From positions 96,753 to 160,752 of the forward strand of contig NEWR02000007.1 of the NCBI GenBank assembly GCA_002869885.2: 64,000 bases of DNA, written 5' to 3'. The DNA comes from Nitrospira sp. CG24C (lineage in GTDB: Bacteria > Nitrospirota > Nitrospiria > Nitrospirales > Nitrospiraceae). The first letter of the stretch is position 1; each line of letters starts with the position of its first letter. Of this stretch, positions 44,777 through 54,259 are shown piece by piece. The position numbers and the translations under genes were made by a program. The notes beneath the pieces are model-generated. The model saw nothing but the letters and a program-made list of their open reading frames with translations, was not told the origin of the DNA and ran no database searches.

Positions 44777-45979
44777 ATGGCTAGTCGCGTCGTCATGCCA
44801 AAATTAACCGATACGATGGAAGAGGGCATCCTCGTTGCGTGGAAAAAACACGAAGGGGATTCGGTGCAGGCAGGGGATGCACTCGCGGAAATCGAAACCG
44901 ACAAGGCCATCATGGATCTCGAAGCCTTCGCCTCCGGTATCCTGCGTAAGATCCTGGTGCAGGACGGCGCAACCGTGATGTCCGGAACGTTGATCGGCGT
45001 CATCGGCGGAGCGGATGAGGATATTACATCGGCACTGGCCGATACGATCACTGCCGGGCCGTCGGCCGGTGGTGGAAGCCGGACAAGCGAGCCGCCCGCT
45101 GCCGGTCCGGCACCCGGCATATCCACGACTTCAGAGGAAACCCACGTCATCGCGTCGCCCCGCGCAAGAGCCCTTGCTGCAGACCGGGGGATCGATCTCT
45201 CCACCATCATTGGAACCGGCCCCGGTGGGCGAATCGTGGAAGAGGATATTGCCAATGCCCAGCCGACGCCAACGTCGAAGTTGCCGGCCGGAATAGACCA
45301 ACCGCTCAGCCAGATGCGGAAAGCCATCGCTCGAGCGACGACCCAGAGCAAAGGGCCGGTGCCGCATTTTTATCTGACGAGCGAGATCGATATGGAGCAG
45401 GCAGAGCGGTTCCGTGATCAGTTTAAACAGAACCGAACCACGCATCCCTCCGTCACCGACCTGCTGATCAAAGCCGCAGCGATCGCGCTCACCCGCCATC
45501 CGGACATCAATGTGTCGTTCACCGGCCAGGCTATCAGACGGCATGCGCGCATCGATATCGGCATCGCCGTCGGCATTGATGACGGCTTGATCACACCGGT
45601 CATTCGCAATTGCGGCGTAAAGTCCCTAGACGAGATCACGATCGAATCGCGGACGTTGATCGACAGGGCCAGGGAGAAACGCTTGCAACCGCAGGAATAT
45701 ACCGACGCCACGTTCTCCATCTCGAACTTGGGCATGTTCGACGTGGAAAACTTCATTGCGATCCTCATTCCCCCGCAGGCCGCATCCATCGCCGTGGGAT
45801 CCATTCGCGACGTGCCTGTCGTCAAAGACGGAGCAGTCACGGCGGGCCGGCGCATGAAGGTGACCCTATCCTGCGACCACCGGGCTCTGGATGGTGTGCA
45901 GGGAGCCGGCTTCCTGAAAGAATTTAAATGTATCCTTGAACATCCTTCGGAGTTATTCCAGTCGAAAGAGAAACCATGA
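44777..45979 (+). CDS. pdhC: Dihydrolipoamide acetyltransferase (E2) of pyruvate dehydrogenase
   Basis: 400 residues. Transfers acetyl from lipoyl to CoA. The N-terminal lipoyl domain has [14 protein letters not shown] with the lipoylated Lys43. An Ala/Gly/Pro linker leads to the E3-binding domain at about 125-165 ([20 protein letters not shown]). The C-terminal catalytic domain has [26 protein letters not shown] and the active-site [12 protein letters not shown]. It overlaps lipA by four bases (ATGA). A dihydrolipoamide dehydrogenase gene is not in the window. Confidence 0.94.
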   Translation: MASRVVMPKLTDTMEEGILVAWKKHEGDSVQAGDALAEIETDKAIMDLEAFASGILRKILVQDGATVMSGTLIGVIGGADEDITSALADTITAGPSAGGGSRTSEPPAAGPAPGISTTSEETHVIASPRARALAADRGIDLSTIIGTGPGGRIVEEDIANAQPTPTSKLPAGIDQPLSQMRKAIARATTQSKGPVPHFYLTSEIDMEQAERFRDQFKQNRTTHPSVTDLLIKAAAIALTRHPDINVSFTGQAIRRHARIDIGIAVGIDDGLITPVIRNCGVKSLDEITIESRTLIDRAREKRLQPQEYTDATFSISNLGMFDVENFIAILIPPQAASIAVGSIRDVPVVKDGAVTAGRRMKVTLSCDHRALDGVQGAGFLKEFKCILEHPSELFQSKEKP

Positions 45980-46911
45980 GCTTTATCCCACTCGACCAGC
46001 TCCGATCTTCGTCCTCAGACTCATCCAAGGCTAGCAGCCTTGAGCCTTCAGCCTTCAACCCTGCCCAACGCCTTCCCCCCTGGTTCAAAGTCCAAGCGAA
46101 AACCGGTCCCGACTACCTCGACATCAAGCAGACGATGGATCGGCTCAAGCTCCATACCATCTGCGAAGAAGCGCGCTGTCCGAATCGATGGGAATGTTGG
46201 AACGCGCGCACCGCGACGTTCCTCATCCTGGGAGACATCTGCACCAGACGCTGCCACTATTGTTCAGTCGAGACAGGCCGACCTCTAGCGATCGATCATG
46301 AAGAGCCCCGGCGCGTTGCAGAGGCGGTGCAGGCGTTGGGTCTTCGACATGCCGTGATCACATCGGTGAACCGGGATGAACTGGAAGATGGCGGCGCCGC
46401 GATCTTTGCCGAAACGATCAGGCAAACCAGACAGCTCAGCCCTGGCTGCACGATTGAAGTCTTGATTCCGGATTTCGAAGGGAATGAAACAGCCCTCGCG
46501 ATGGTTTGTGATGAGAAGCCTGATATTCTGAATCACAACATCGAAACAGTCCCTCGGTTGTTTCCGGCAATCAGACCACAGGGAAAGTATCAACGTTCGA
46601 TCGAGTTGCTCGGCAGGGCAAAGCAATTGGGTATGCGGACCAAGTCCGGATTGATCCTCGGGATGGGAGAGACGATGGACGAAGCCCGGGAGGTCATGCG
46701 CGACCTCCGCTCCGTCGGCTGCGACATCATGACTATTGGACAGTACCTTCAACCGACGAGAGAACACCTTCCGGTCGCGCGCTTCTACGATCCCAGCGAG
46801 TTTGCCATGTTGAAAGAGGAGGGGAGGGCCCTTGGCTTTACCCACGTGGAGTCAGGTCCACTCGTCCGCAGCTCGTACCACGCAGAACAGCAGGTAGCTC
46901 CCGAAGTATAA
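45976..46911 (+). CDS. lipA: Lipoyl synthase
   Basis: 311 residues. Radical-SAM enzyme that inserts two sulfurs into octanoyl-lipoyl domains, here next to the E2 it would modify. The auxiliary cluster motif [12 protein letters not shown] and the radical-SAM motif CTRRCHYC are both present, followed by [17 protein letters not shown] and [15 protein letters not shown]. The first 35 residues are serine-rich and not conserved. Translation is coupled to pdhC. Confidence 0.95.
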   Translation: MSFIPLDQLRSSSSDSSKASSLEPSAFNPAQRLPPWFKVQAKTGPDYLDIKQTMDRLKLHTICEEARCPNRWECWNARTATFLILGDICTRRCHYCSVETGRPLAIDHEEPRRVAEAVQALGLRHAVITSVNRDELEDGGAAIFAETIRQTRQLSPGCTIEVLIPDFEGNETALAMVCDEKPDILNHNIETVPRLFPAIRPQGKYQRSIELLGRAKQLGMRTKSGLILGMGETMDEAREVMRDLRSVGCDIMTIGQYLQPTREHLPVARFYDPSEFAMLKEEGRALGFTHVESGPLVRSSYHAEQQVAPEV

Positions 46912-46928
46912 AGGGGTCTGCCTTGACC

Positions 46929-47606
46929 ATGAGCCACAACCACGTCGTCATCATCAGCGCTCATCCGGATGACATGGAAATCGGCATGGGTGGGATGGTC
47001 GCCAAACTGGCGGAGTCCATGGCGGTGATTAGTTCTATCGTCGTGACAAACGGTGGCCGGTCGTCGAATCCATTCGCGTTCACGGAGCAGCGGATGGCCG
47101 AAGTGAGACGAGAAGAGGCTCTCCGTGCCGCCGGCGTCTTGGGAGTGAAAGACGTGATCTTTTTCGACGAACCGGATGCGGTTGAAGAAATCAATACCGC
47201 GTCTGTCGCAGGAAGACTCGTCGAGATCCTCACCCGTCTCCAGCCAACTGAGGTCTATACGTTGGATGAGGAACTCGACCGGCATCCGGCCCATCGCCTG
47301 GCCGGCAAGCTGGCGAGAGAGAGTGTCCTTAAATCAGGCATCGTCCTGAGCGGTGGCCTCTGGGCGTACGAAATCTGGGGCCCCTTTGCGATCTGGGATC
47401 GCCTTGAGTACATTGACCGCTATGTGGCCAAGAAGATGGCCGCCATCGCGGAGCATCACAGTCAGGTGGCCACGATACCCTATGGGGAAGGAGTCCTTGG
47501 ATTAAACCGCTGGCGAGCCGTGTTCGCCCATCCCAAGGCTAGCGCTCCGGCTGGCCAGTATGCGGAAGCCTTTCGACGGATCACCATCTCTCCTGTTCTG
47601 AAATAA
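46929..47606 (+). CDS. PIG-L family deacetylase
   Basis: 225 residues. Zinc-dependent N-acetylglucosamine deacetylase family. The metal motif AHPDDMEIGMGG near the N-terminus and DRHPAHRLAGKLA supply the ligands. Family members act on bacillithiol and mycothiol precursors or on sugar-lipid precursors; the substrate here is unknown. ATG at 46929; a TTG at 46923 is in frame just upstream. It follows lipA by 17 bases and may share its transcript. Confidence 0.85.
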   Translation: MSHNHVVIISAHPDDMEIGMGGMVAKLAESMAVISSIVVTNGGRSSNPFAFTEQRMAEVRREEALRAAGVLGVKDVIFFDEPDAVEEINTASVAGRLVEILTRLQPTEVYTLDEELDRHPAHRLAGKLARESVLKSGIVLSGGLWAYEIWGPFAIWDRLEYIDRYVAKKMAAIAEHHSQVATIPYGEGVLGLNRWRAVFAHPKASAPAGQYAEAFRRITISPVLK

Positions 47607-47632
47607 ATTCCGTTATCTCACCCACGTCCATC

Positions 47633-47759
47633 GGGTTCACCTGGTCTGTCTGGTTCTTCTGGTCTATCTGGTCTCTCAGGTCTTTTTTGTCTCTCTAGTG
47701 GGATTTCCGATCTGGTCAACCAGACAAACCAAATAGACCGGATAAACCAGACAGACTAG
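47633..47759. repeat. Nonamer palindrome (ACCAGACAG type), locus 9
   Basis: Left arm of GGTCTGTCT, GGTTCTTCT, GGTCTATCT units, turn near 47700, right arm ACCAGACAA, ACCAAATAG, ACCGGATAA, ACCAGACAG. A CGCGTCTCGCG stretch and a short AGAACTC heptamer run (47788-47812) follow. It begins 27 bases after the PIG-L stop. Confidence 0.82.
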
Positions 47760-47863
47760 CCCCGCGTCTCGCGTGGCCGTAGGCCAACCCAGAACTCATA
47801 ACTCAGAACTTCCCCAAACGGGTGGGGTGCTTTCTCCTGGGGAAGCGAAGCCTATGAAGTGCC

Positions 47864-47913
47864 GGGGCAGGTTGAGGCGTCCGTTATCTCACGGGGCACC
47901 TCAACCAGTCCCC
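47864..47913. ncRNA. Candidate structured leader hairpin upstream of the RRM remnant
   Basis: GGGG and GGTTGAGG (47864-47877) are complementary to CCTCAACC and CCCC (47899-47913), giving a two-part stem with a loop of about 21 bases. It lies 235 bases before a truncated RNA-binding-protein gene. I could not match it to a known riboswitch. The rest of 47914-48147 contains nothing clear except a strong ribosome-binding site at its end. Confidence 0.35.
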
Positions 47914-48147
47914 TCATTACTATGAGTGGCTATTTATGTGGAGGCATGCTAGTGTGCAAGCGTTTCTCGCGGCGGGCCTCGCGTGAAACATCAAATCGAA
48001 CGGCCCATTTCGGATGTTGTTGTTACCGAGAATCTGATCGGAAGTCTGACCTAGGTCGCCTGTTCCTTGCGCCTTCGGCCCTCTCCTTCCCCTCGTGAAA
48101 TAGTTCTCGTGTTCCCCACAATATCAATTTTCAGAAGGAGGACCCCC

Positions 48148-48300
48148 ATGGGTTCAAAACTTTATGTTGGCGGGTTGCCGTCCCCCACTGCCAACAACGA
48201 GAACTTTCACAGGGTAGCCTTCAGCTTGAGGTCTTTCTTCGGAGGATGTTCAAACGGCTTTCCAGCAAGGCCGCAGGCGAAGGTAAAACCGGAGGCGTAG
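48148..48300 (+). pseudogene. Truncated RRM (RNP-1) RNA-binding protein
   Basis: An excellent AGAAGGAGG site and an ATG at 48148 open MGSKLYVGGLP, the first beta strand and RNP-2 motif of small bacterial RRM proteins. After about 14 residues (SPTANNENFHRVAF) the sequence no longer follows the fold; the RNP-1 octapeptide and the second half are missing, and the frame runs into the 125-nt palindrome and stops at 48300. It therefore looks like the 5' remnant of an RRM gene. Intact relatives are about 90-110 residues and are often cold-regulated. Confidence 0.65.
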
Positions 48301-48366
48301 CCTCTCGGCTACGTTGAGGATTTTGCCGAGCCGAGAACGACGCTGGAGAGTCGTTTCAACATCCGA
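48246..48366. repeat. 125-nt covarying palindrome, copy 4
   Basis: Outer arms GGATGTTCAAACGGCTTTCC and the matching CAACATCC end; inner stem GGTAAAA with TTTTGCC; apical stem GTAGCC with GGCTAC. It lies between the RRM remnant and purH, one base from the purH stop codon. Confidence 0.87.
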
Positions 48367-48367
48367 A

Positions 48368-49921
48368 TTAGTGGCGGAAATGGCGCATGCCCGTCAAGAT
48401 CATCGCCACCCCCTGCTCATCTGCGGCTTTGATAATCTCGGCATCGCGAATCGAACCGCCAGGCTGAATGACCGTGGTAATGCCGGCTTGAATGGCTGCA
48501 TCCAATCCATCCCGGAACGGGAAGAACGCGTCCGACGCCATCACGCACCCCTTAATCGGCATCTGGGCCTTCATCACCGCAAGCTTCACGGAATCGACCC
48601 GGCTCATCTGGCCGGCGCCGATCCCCACCGTCTGGCCCGGCTTCGCATATATGATCGCGTTCGACTTTACGTGTTTGCAGACCTTCCAGGCAAAGGCGCA
48701 GGCCGCATATTCCTCGTCCGTCGGTTTCCGCATGGTCGGTACCTTGAGCGCTCTCAAATCGGTCAAAACACCGAGATCCCGATCCTGCACGATCAATCCG
48801 CCCACCAACTTCTTAAGATCGAAACCTTCTTGTTTCACTTTCATGAGCGGCCCGACATCCAGCAAACGCAGATCCTTCTTGCGTTTTAACTCTGCCAACG
48901 CATCGTCTGCGAATCCCGGCGCAACCACCACTTCGACAAACGTGGCGGTAATTTCTTTTGCGGCGGCCAAATCCACAGGGCGATTGAATGCAATGACGCC
49001 GCCGAACGCTGAGACAGGATCGGTCTCACGGGCTTTTACATAAGCTTCGAGAGGCGTCGCACCCAATGCCACACCGCAGGGATTATTGTGCTTGATAATC
49101 GCCACGGCGATCTCGTCATATTCTTTTGCCAGTTCGAGCGCCGAATTGGCATCGAGGAAATTGTTGTACGACATCGCCTTGCCGTGCAGGATTTTTCCAC
49201 GGGAGACCGACGGCTCGGACGAATGCAGTTCTCGATAGAATGCCCCTTGCTGATGCGGATTTTCACCATAGCGAAGCATCTCCGCCCGTTCGAACTGCAA
49301 CGACAATATTTGGGGGAATTTAGTTTCGCTGCCCTGCACCTGCTTTTCGAAATACCCGGCAATCAAACTGTCGTAGCGCGCCGTATGTTGAAACACCTTC
49401 ATCGCTAACTCACGACGCAACTCACGCGATACCATTCCTGTCTTCGCGGCATCGAGTACGCGCTGATAATCCGTCGGATCTACGACTACCAAAACATCTT
49501 CGTGGTTCTTGGCTGCGGATCGGAGCATCGACGGTCCACCGATATCGATATTTTCAATGGCTTCTTCAAAAGGACAGTGCGGTTTCGCAATAGTCGCCTC
49601 AAAGGGATAGAGGTTGACCACGACCACGTCGATGGGTCCAATTCCATGCTGTTCCATCTGCGCGACATGGGCAGGGAGCGAACGGCGTCCCAGTAGGCCA
49701 CCATGAATCTTGGGGTGCAGTGTCTTGACACGGCCATCGAGAATTTCCGGTGAACCTGTGTACGCCGCCACATCGGTCACCATCACTCCTGCTTCGCGCA
49801 AGGCCTTTGCCGTTCCTCCGGTCGAGAGAACCTCAGCCCCAAGGGCCGCAAGCCCTTTCGCCATTTCCACCACGCCGGTCTTGTCCGATACGCTGATTAA
49901 TGCCCGCTTAATGCCGGCCAT
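48368..49921 (-). CDS. purH: Bifunctional AICAR formyltransferase / IMP cyclohydrolase
   Basis: 517 residues. Last two steps of IMP synthesis. The N-terminal IMP cyclohydrolase domain has [51 protein letters not shown] and [12 protein letters not shown]. The C-terminal AICAR transformylase domain has [43 protein letters not shown] and the end block [19 protein letters not shown]. Full length. Monocistronic here; its 3' end abuts a 125-nt palindrome. Confidence 0.95.
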   Translation of the reverse strand: MAGIKRALISVSDKTGVVEMAKGLAALGAEVLSTGGTAKALREAGVMVTDVAAYTGSPEILDGRVKTLHPKIHGGLLGRRSLPAHVAQMEQHGIGPIDVVVVNLYPFEATIAKPHCPFEEAIENIDIGGPSMLRSAAKNHEDVLVVVDPTDYQRVLDAAKTGMVSRELRRELAMKVFQHTARYDSLIAGYFEKQVQGSETKFPQILSLQFERAEMLRYGENPHQQGAFYRELHSSEPSVSRGKILHGKAMSYNNFLDANSALELAKEYDEIAVAIIKHNNPCGVALGATPLEAYVKARETDPVSAFGGVIAFNRPVDLAAAKEITATFVEVVVAPGFADDALAELKRKKDLRLLDVGPLMKVKQEGFDLKKLVGGLIVQDRDLGVLTDLRALKVPTMRKPTDEEYAACAFAWKVCKHVKSNAIIYAKPGQTVGIGAGQMSRVDSVKLAVMKAQMPIKGCVMASDAFFPFRDGLDAAIQAGITTVIQPGGSIRDAEIIKAADEQGVAMILTGMRHFRH

Positions 49922-50200
49922 AAAAACTCCTTTGAAGACGATCGCGAGATATTATGAGACTCGGAAGGCGGGCGAAGAATAACAAATGAGGGTACACCTT
50001 ACAAGGGGAATGGCGAGCCTACGGATCGCCCATGAATCAGGCTAATGTAAAGGTTGAGGTTAAGCGAGGATCTTACGTGTGCTCATATAAGTTAGCGCTG
50101 CGATTATGCGAGTTTGGCTCATAAATACTGTCTGGTATGAACTCGTGCAGTATGGTAGGGTCACAGGACTTTCAGCTACCTTCCGCTCGAGAGTTGATTC

Positions 50201-51061
50201 ATGATGCGGAGAGCGATTCTAGGCGCAGGCGCTATCGCGCTTACTTTTATTGCTGCGGTCTGTATTCCGCGCCATCTTCCGACATCGACAGCCTCAAGCT
50301 CCCTCACTCCTGCCAGCTTTCATGCGCATATAGAGAAGGGAACCCTGACCCTCCGTGGCTCGCTCCCCAGTGAGGCTGTCAAAACCACAATCCTTCAGCG
50401 AGCCCACGAACTGTATGGAGCAACGCCTGACCGGGTTGTCGATGAGTTAGCTGTGGACCCGAGCGTGGGACCCGCAGCGTGGGTCGATAATGTTCCCAAG
50501 ATCCTTCCCATCTTAGGGCGCATGGTGGAACGAGGTTCCGTCATCATTGATGGGCGGTCGCTTGTTCTCAGCGGCCGAGTCGATAGCGATCGCGCCAAGG
50601 CCACCATGCTGCAAGACGTTGCCCCTTTGACGCAAACAGGACTTAAACTGGAAGATCATATCCTCGCGGCTCAGCTCACGGCTCCTTCCCCTACGCTCCA
50701 GAAGAAATTAGATGAGACCCTCACGCAAGGCTCCATCGAATTTGAGTCGAACGCCACGACGATGCTTCCTCGCAGTCGGGCCACACTCGACCAGCTGATT
50801 ACGATCTTGCTCCGTGCTCCTAACACCGCTATTGAAATAGGCGGCCATACGGACAAGTACGGTGCGCCGGACTATAATCTTCAACTCAGCCGCCGCCGCG
50901 CTGAAGCCGTGCGGCGCTACTTTATCAGTCACGGCTTGACCAATCAGTTCACCGCCGTCGGCTATGGCGACTCACGACCGCTGTCGGTGGCGCAGACGCG
51001 GGCCGGGTTGCAACGCAACCGTCGTATTGAATTGCGAATAAAAGGAACTGGTGACCTATGA
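50201..51061 (+). CDS. BON-like/OmpA-family cell-envelope protein (copy 1)
   Basis: 286 residues. N-terminal signal or anchor segment (AILGAGAIALTFIAAVCIP), then two BON-like modules (FHAHIEKGTLTLRGSLPSEA, IDGRSLVLSGRVDSDRA), then an OmpA C-terminal peptidoglycan-binding domain (IEFESNATTMLPRSRATLDQ, IEIGGHTDKYGAPDYNLQLS, RRAEAVRRYF, RRIELRIKG). Architecture like Mycobacterium OmpATb. It overlaps the next gene by four bases. A paralogous pair follows at 52717. Upstream, an ATAAG-TAGCGCTG element (50086-50100) is shared with copy 2. Confidence 0.85.
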   Translation: MMRRAILGAGAIALTFIAAVCIPRHLPTSTASSSLTPASFHAHIEKGTLTLRGSLPSEAVKTTILQRAHELYGATPDRVVDELAVDPSVGPAAWVDNVPKILPILGRMVERGSVIIDGRSLVLSGRVDSDRAKATMLQDVAPLTQTGLKLEDHILAAQLTAPSPTLQKKLDETLTQGSIEFESNATTMLPRSRATLDQLITILLRAPNTAIEIGGHTDKYGAPDYNLQLSRRRAEAVRRYFISHGLTNQFTAVGYGDSRPLSVAQTRAGLQRNRRIELRIKGTGDL

Positions 51062-52383
51062 TCACGCTCATCGGCCAGATTTTTGGTTGTCTTCTCATTG
51101 CAGGGGGCATCGGCGTCGTGGTTGGATGGCTGCTGCGAAATCTGTCCGCCAGCCTACTCACACAACAGTTCACGGAAGTGACTGCCACCCTACGCGTCAA
51201 AGAACAGATGCTGGAAAAGGCGCGATATGAGCTGAACGTTCAAACCGCTGCGATGCAGCTGCTCGAAAAAAAGATGATCGAATCGGAAGAGCTCAGCCAA
51301 TCCACCCAGCAGGAATTGGCATCACGAAACGACCGCCTTCTGGCGCTTCAAGAAGAGCTGTCCCTTCGCTCACAGAAGCTGACGGTCCTCGAAGCGGAAG
51401 ACGCCTCTGCTCGCCGACGCGCGAGCGAGCCTGACTCGGTTACCGCAGCTGCACAGGCGGAAGAAGTTCAGCGATTGCATCTCACTAGCCAAGCTGCCCA
51501 GCAAACACTCGCATCAAACGAGCAAGAGCGACATCATCTTCAACGTCGCATCGTCGAACTGGAAGCCGACGTTTCAGAAACCGATCTGCTGCGCGCGCGC
51601 CTGAAGGAACTCGAACCGGCCCAAGGGCGGGTCCATTGGCTGGAAGTGCAACTCTCCGATCGAGAGGCCGAGCATCGAGCCGCACTGCACCGACTCGACA
51701 GCCAACTGGCCGAACGAGACCGGCGCATCGATACACTCGAACATTTCCAGGAGCAGTTGAAGGAGCAGAAGGCATCACCGACTGAGTGGGAGACGAAATA
51801 TGCCCGTGCCCTCACGCAACACGAAGCACAGATTGTCACGTTACAAAACCAACTCGCAACACAAGACACACTCCAAGCCCGGCTCCGGCTCGATGAACAA
51901 CTCCTGCATGAGCGAGACGCACAGATCCATGCCTTGCAGCGCCAGGTTCAAGAACTCGAAAAGCAACAACAACTGACCAGTCAAGTGAAACTGGCAGAAG
52001 AAAAGCAAGAGGAGCAAACCCGTCTTCAAAAACGCCCAGCCAAAGTCCAGGCCCCAACCAAGACCAAAGCCGATAAGGAAGCCGTGGCCCCTCGCCAGAC
52101 CAATCAGAATGGGAGTCAGCTGAGCCTACAGATCGAACAGACGAAAGCGGCAAAGAATGTACAGAAAGACGACTTGAGTAAGATTCACGGCATCGGCCCT
52201 GCCTTTGCGCGAAGCCTGAATAAGATGGGGTTGTATACCTTCGTTCAAATCGCACGTTGGAAGCCGGAGGATATCGACGAGATTGCAAAGAAGCTCTACA
52301 CCGCCCCAGACCGGATCAAGCGGGGCAAATGGATCGATGAAGCCAAAAGAGAGCATTATCGCAAATACGGTGAACAACTCTGA
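51058..52383 (+). CDS. Membrane-anchored coiled-coil protein with C-terminal helix-hairpin-helix domain
   Basis: 441 residues. A single N-terminal membrane segment (IGQIFGCLLIAGGIGVVVGWLL) is followed by about 300 residues of Glu/Gln/Leu-rich coiled coil and a C-terminal domain of about 65 residues (DLSKIHGIGPAFARSLNKMG, WKPEDIDEIAKKLYTAPDRI) of the helix-hairpin-helix type seen in several DNA- or protein-binding proteins. Translation is coupled to the OmpA gene, suggesting an envelope-spanning pair: peptidoglycan-bound outside, coiled coil inside (inference). Confidence 0.78.
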   Translation: MITLIGQIFGCLLIAGGIGVVVGWLLRNLSASLLTQQFTEVTATLRVKEQMLEKARYELNVQTAAMQLLEKKMIESEELSQSTQQELASRNDRLLALQEELSLRSQKLTVLEAEDASARRRASEPDSVTAAAQAEEVQRLHLTSQAAQQTLASNEQERHHLQRRIVELEADVSETDLLRARLKELEPAQGRVHWLEVQLSDREAEHRAALHRLDSQLAERDRRIDTLEHFQEQLKEQKASPTEWETKYARALTQHEAQIVTLQNQLATQDTLQARLRLDEQLLHERDAQIHALQRQVQELEKQQQLTSQVKLAEEKQEEQTRLQKRPAKVQAPTKTKADKEAVAPRQTNQNGSQLSLQIEQTKAAKNVQKDDLSKIHGIGPAFARSLNKMGLYTFVQIARWKPEDIDEIAKKLYTAPDRIKRGKWIDEAKREHYRKYGEQL

Positions 52384-52716
52384 TTCAGGGCGTAACCAGA
52401 GATTCCATTCCCATAACCATTTGAAACTATAGATAATACACCCTTCTTTCGACGCGAAGCCTCCCCCGTGCAACTGCTGTCCAAAACCCAGTTGGAGCTA
52501 TCCGCATAAGATAGCGCTGTTGCGAACCTCATGAATACATGATTTGCGATGGCGTCTCTCAATCCCATATGGAAACCAGACATTCTGATCGTATCCTGTC
52601 CAAGATTCAGATATTGAAAAATTATTTAGCTAAAAGTGGCTCCTGCCACCATTTTTTCACTTATGTGGTAGGTTTTACTGATACTTGCAGATGTCAGTTC
52701 GTCCAAGAGGTGATCC

Positions 52717-53802
52717 ATGAAGAGTGCAGCGATTTTAGCAGCTGGAATTGTTGCATTTGCCCTCCTTGCCTTTCTCTGCCTTCCACGACACGCTTCTCAG
52801 CCAATAGCATCGACCGTTCCCATCCCTGCGAACTTTCATGCGCGTGTAGAGTATGGGATGCTGATCCTGCGTGGCTCACTTCCCAATGAGGCCAGTAAGG
52901 CCGCAATCCTTCAGCAGGCCCAAGCGCTCTATGGAGCCACGCCAGGAAACGTCGTTGATGAATTAGCAGTAGATCCGAGAATGGGGACTGTCGCCTGGGC
53001 CGACAACGTCGCCCAGATCCTCCCTGTCTTAGGGCAAATGAAAGAACGAGGCTCCATCATCATCGACGGCCGCACGATCGTCGTCAGCGGCCAGGTCGGC
53101 GGCGATCGTGCCAAAGCCACCGTGCTACAAACTATTGCCCCGCTGACGCAAACAGGGCTGGAATTAGAAGATCGTATTCTGGCTGGTCCAATCATGGCGG
53201 GTCGGTCTACGAAGGCTCTCTCTCCCACAGCCCCATCCCAGAAAGCTCCAGCAACAAAGGCTCCTTCAGTGGTGATGGCCTCATCACCAAAGACCCCCGT
53301 CCCCGCTGTCCTATCCCAGAAAGTTTCCGTCACGAAGACCCCCTCCCTGGTGCTGGCCCAGATCCCAAAGGCTCCATCTCTACCAGTAACCCCATCACCG
53401 GCCGTTCCATCGCTGACTGTCGCCTCCCCCGCCTCGCTCCAGAAGAAATTAAATGAGATCCTCACTCGTTCGTCCATTGAGTTTGAATCGAAGAGCTCAA
53501 CGATGACTCCTGCCAGTCTGGCCACTTTGGACCAACTGACTGCTGAATTACGACAATCCCCTTACACCGCCATTGAGATCGGTGGCCATACCGACAAGTA
53601 CGGTGAGCCGGAATATAACCTTCAACTTAGCCAACGCCGCGCTGATGCCGTGCGGCGCTACTTCAGCAAACACGGCTTAAGCAATCAGCTCACTGCCGTC
53701 GGCTATGGCGACTCACGACCGCTGACGGTGAGGGGGAATCGGGCCGCCCTCCAGCGCAACCGGCGAATCGAGATACGATTGAAAGGACAGCCCGAGTTAT
53801 GA
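52717..53802 (+). CDS. BON-like/OmpA-family cell-envelope protein (copy 2)
   Basis: 361 residues. A close paralogue of the gene at 50201: the same signal segment, BON-like modules (FHARVEYGMLILRGSLPNEA) and OmpA domain (IEIGGHTDKYGEPEYNLQLS). It differs by an inserted Pro/Ala/Lys/Ser-rich linker of about 75 residues (for example SQKAPATKAPSVVMASSPK) between the BON part and the OmpA domain, as if to span a longer distance to peptidoglycan. An AGAGGTGATCC site precedes the ATG. The 330-base space before it holds the shared ATAAG-TAGCGCTG element (52506-52519). Confidence 0.85.
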   Translation: MKSAAILAAGIVAFALLAFLCLPRHASQPIASTVPIPANFHARVEYGMLILRGSLPNEASKAAILQQAQALYGATPGNVVDELAVDPRMGTVAWADNVAQILPVLGQMKERGSIIIDGRTIVVSGQVGGDRAKATVLQTIAPLTQTGLELEDRILAGPIMAGRSTKALSPTAPSQKAPATKAPSVVMASSPKTPVPAVLSQKVSVTKTPSLVLAQIPKAPSLPVTPSPAVPSLTVASPASLQKKLNEILTRSSIEFESKSSTMTPASLATLDQLTAELRQSPYTAIEIGGHTDKYGEPEYNLQLSQRRADAVRRYFSKHGLSNQLTAVGYGDSRPLTVRGNRAALQRNRRIEIRLKGQPEL

Positions 53803-54143
53803 CCATGTTCATCAACCAAATGCTGGGATGCCTGCTCATTGCCGCTGGAATCGGCGGAGCAGTCGGATGGCTACTGAGGCACGTGTCCGCCGGCAAGGAC
53901 GCACAGCTGCTCGCCGACGTCACCGCCATGATGCGCATCAAAGAACAGATGCTGGAGAAGGCCCGGTATGAACTCAGAGACGCCACCTCGAAATTACAGG
54001 CGATTGAAAGCCCCGTGACCACACCCCAAGGGGTCGAGCTGCAGCTAGCCGAGCGAGGCCGGCGCATCGGCGAACTCGAGCAGCACATTTTGGAGCTGAA
54101 GATGCAAGCGAAAGACCACGAGTCTCTTAAAAAAGTCGCCTGA
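53799..54143 (+). CDS. Short membrane coiled-coil protein, paralogue of the 441-residue protein
   Basis: 114 residues. The N-terminal segment LGCLLIAAGIGGAVGWLLR and the following RIKEQMLEKARYEL are nearly identical to the start of the protein at 51058, but the coiled coil stops early and the helix-hairpin-helix domain is absent. It overlaps the copy-2 OmpA gene by four bases, so the whole two-gene unit has been duplicated and the second member shortened. Confidence 0.78.
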   Translation: MTMFINQMLGCLLIAAGIGGAVGWLLRHVSAGKDAQLLADVTAMMRIKEQMLEKARYELRDATSKLQAIESPVTTPQGVELQLAERGRRIGELEQHILELKMQAKDHESLKKVA

Positions 54144-54259
54144 TCGTAACCGGCACAGACATCAATTCTATCCCGCGCCTCTCAAAAAGCAAAATTTTCT
54201 GTCGTGCTGGCGGAAATTCCCGTTGCATTTTTAAATAGATCCATCTATACAAGCGATCC

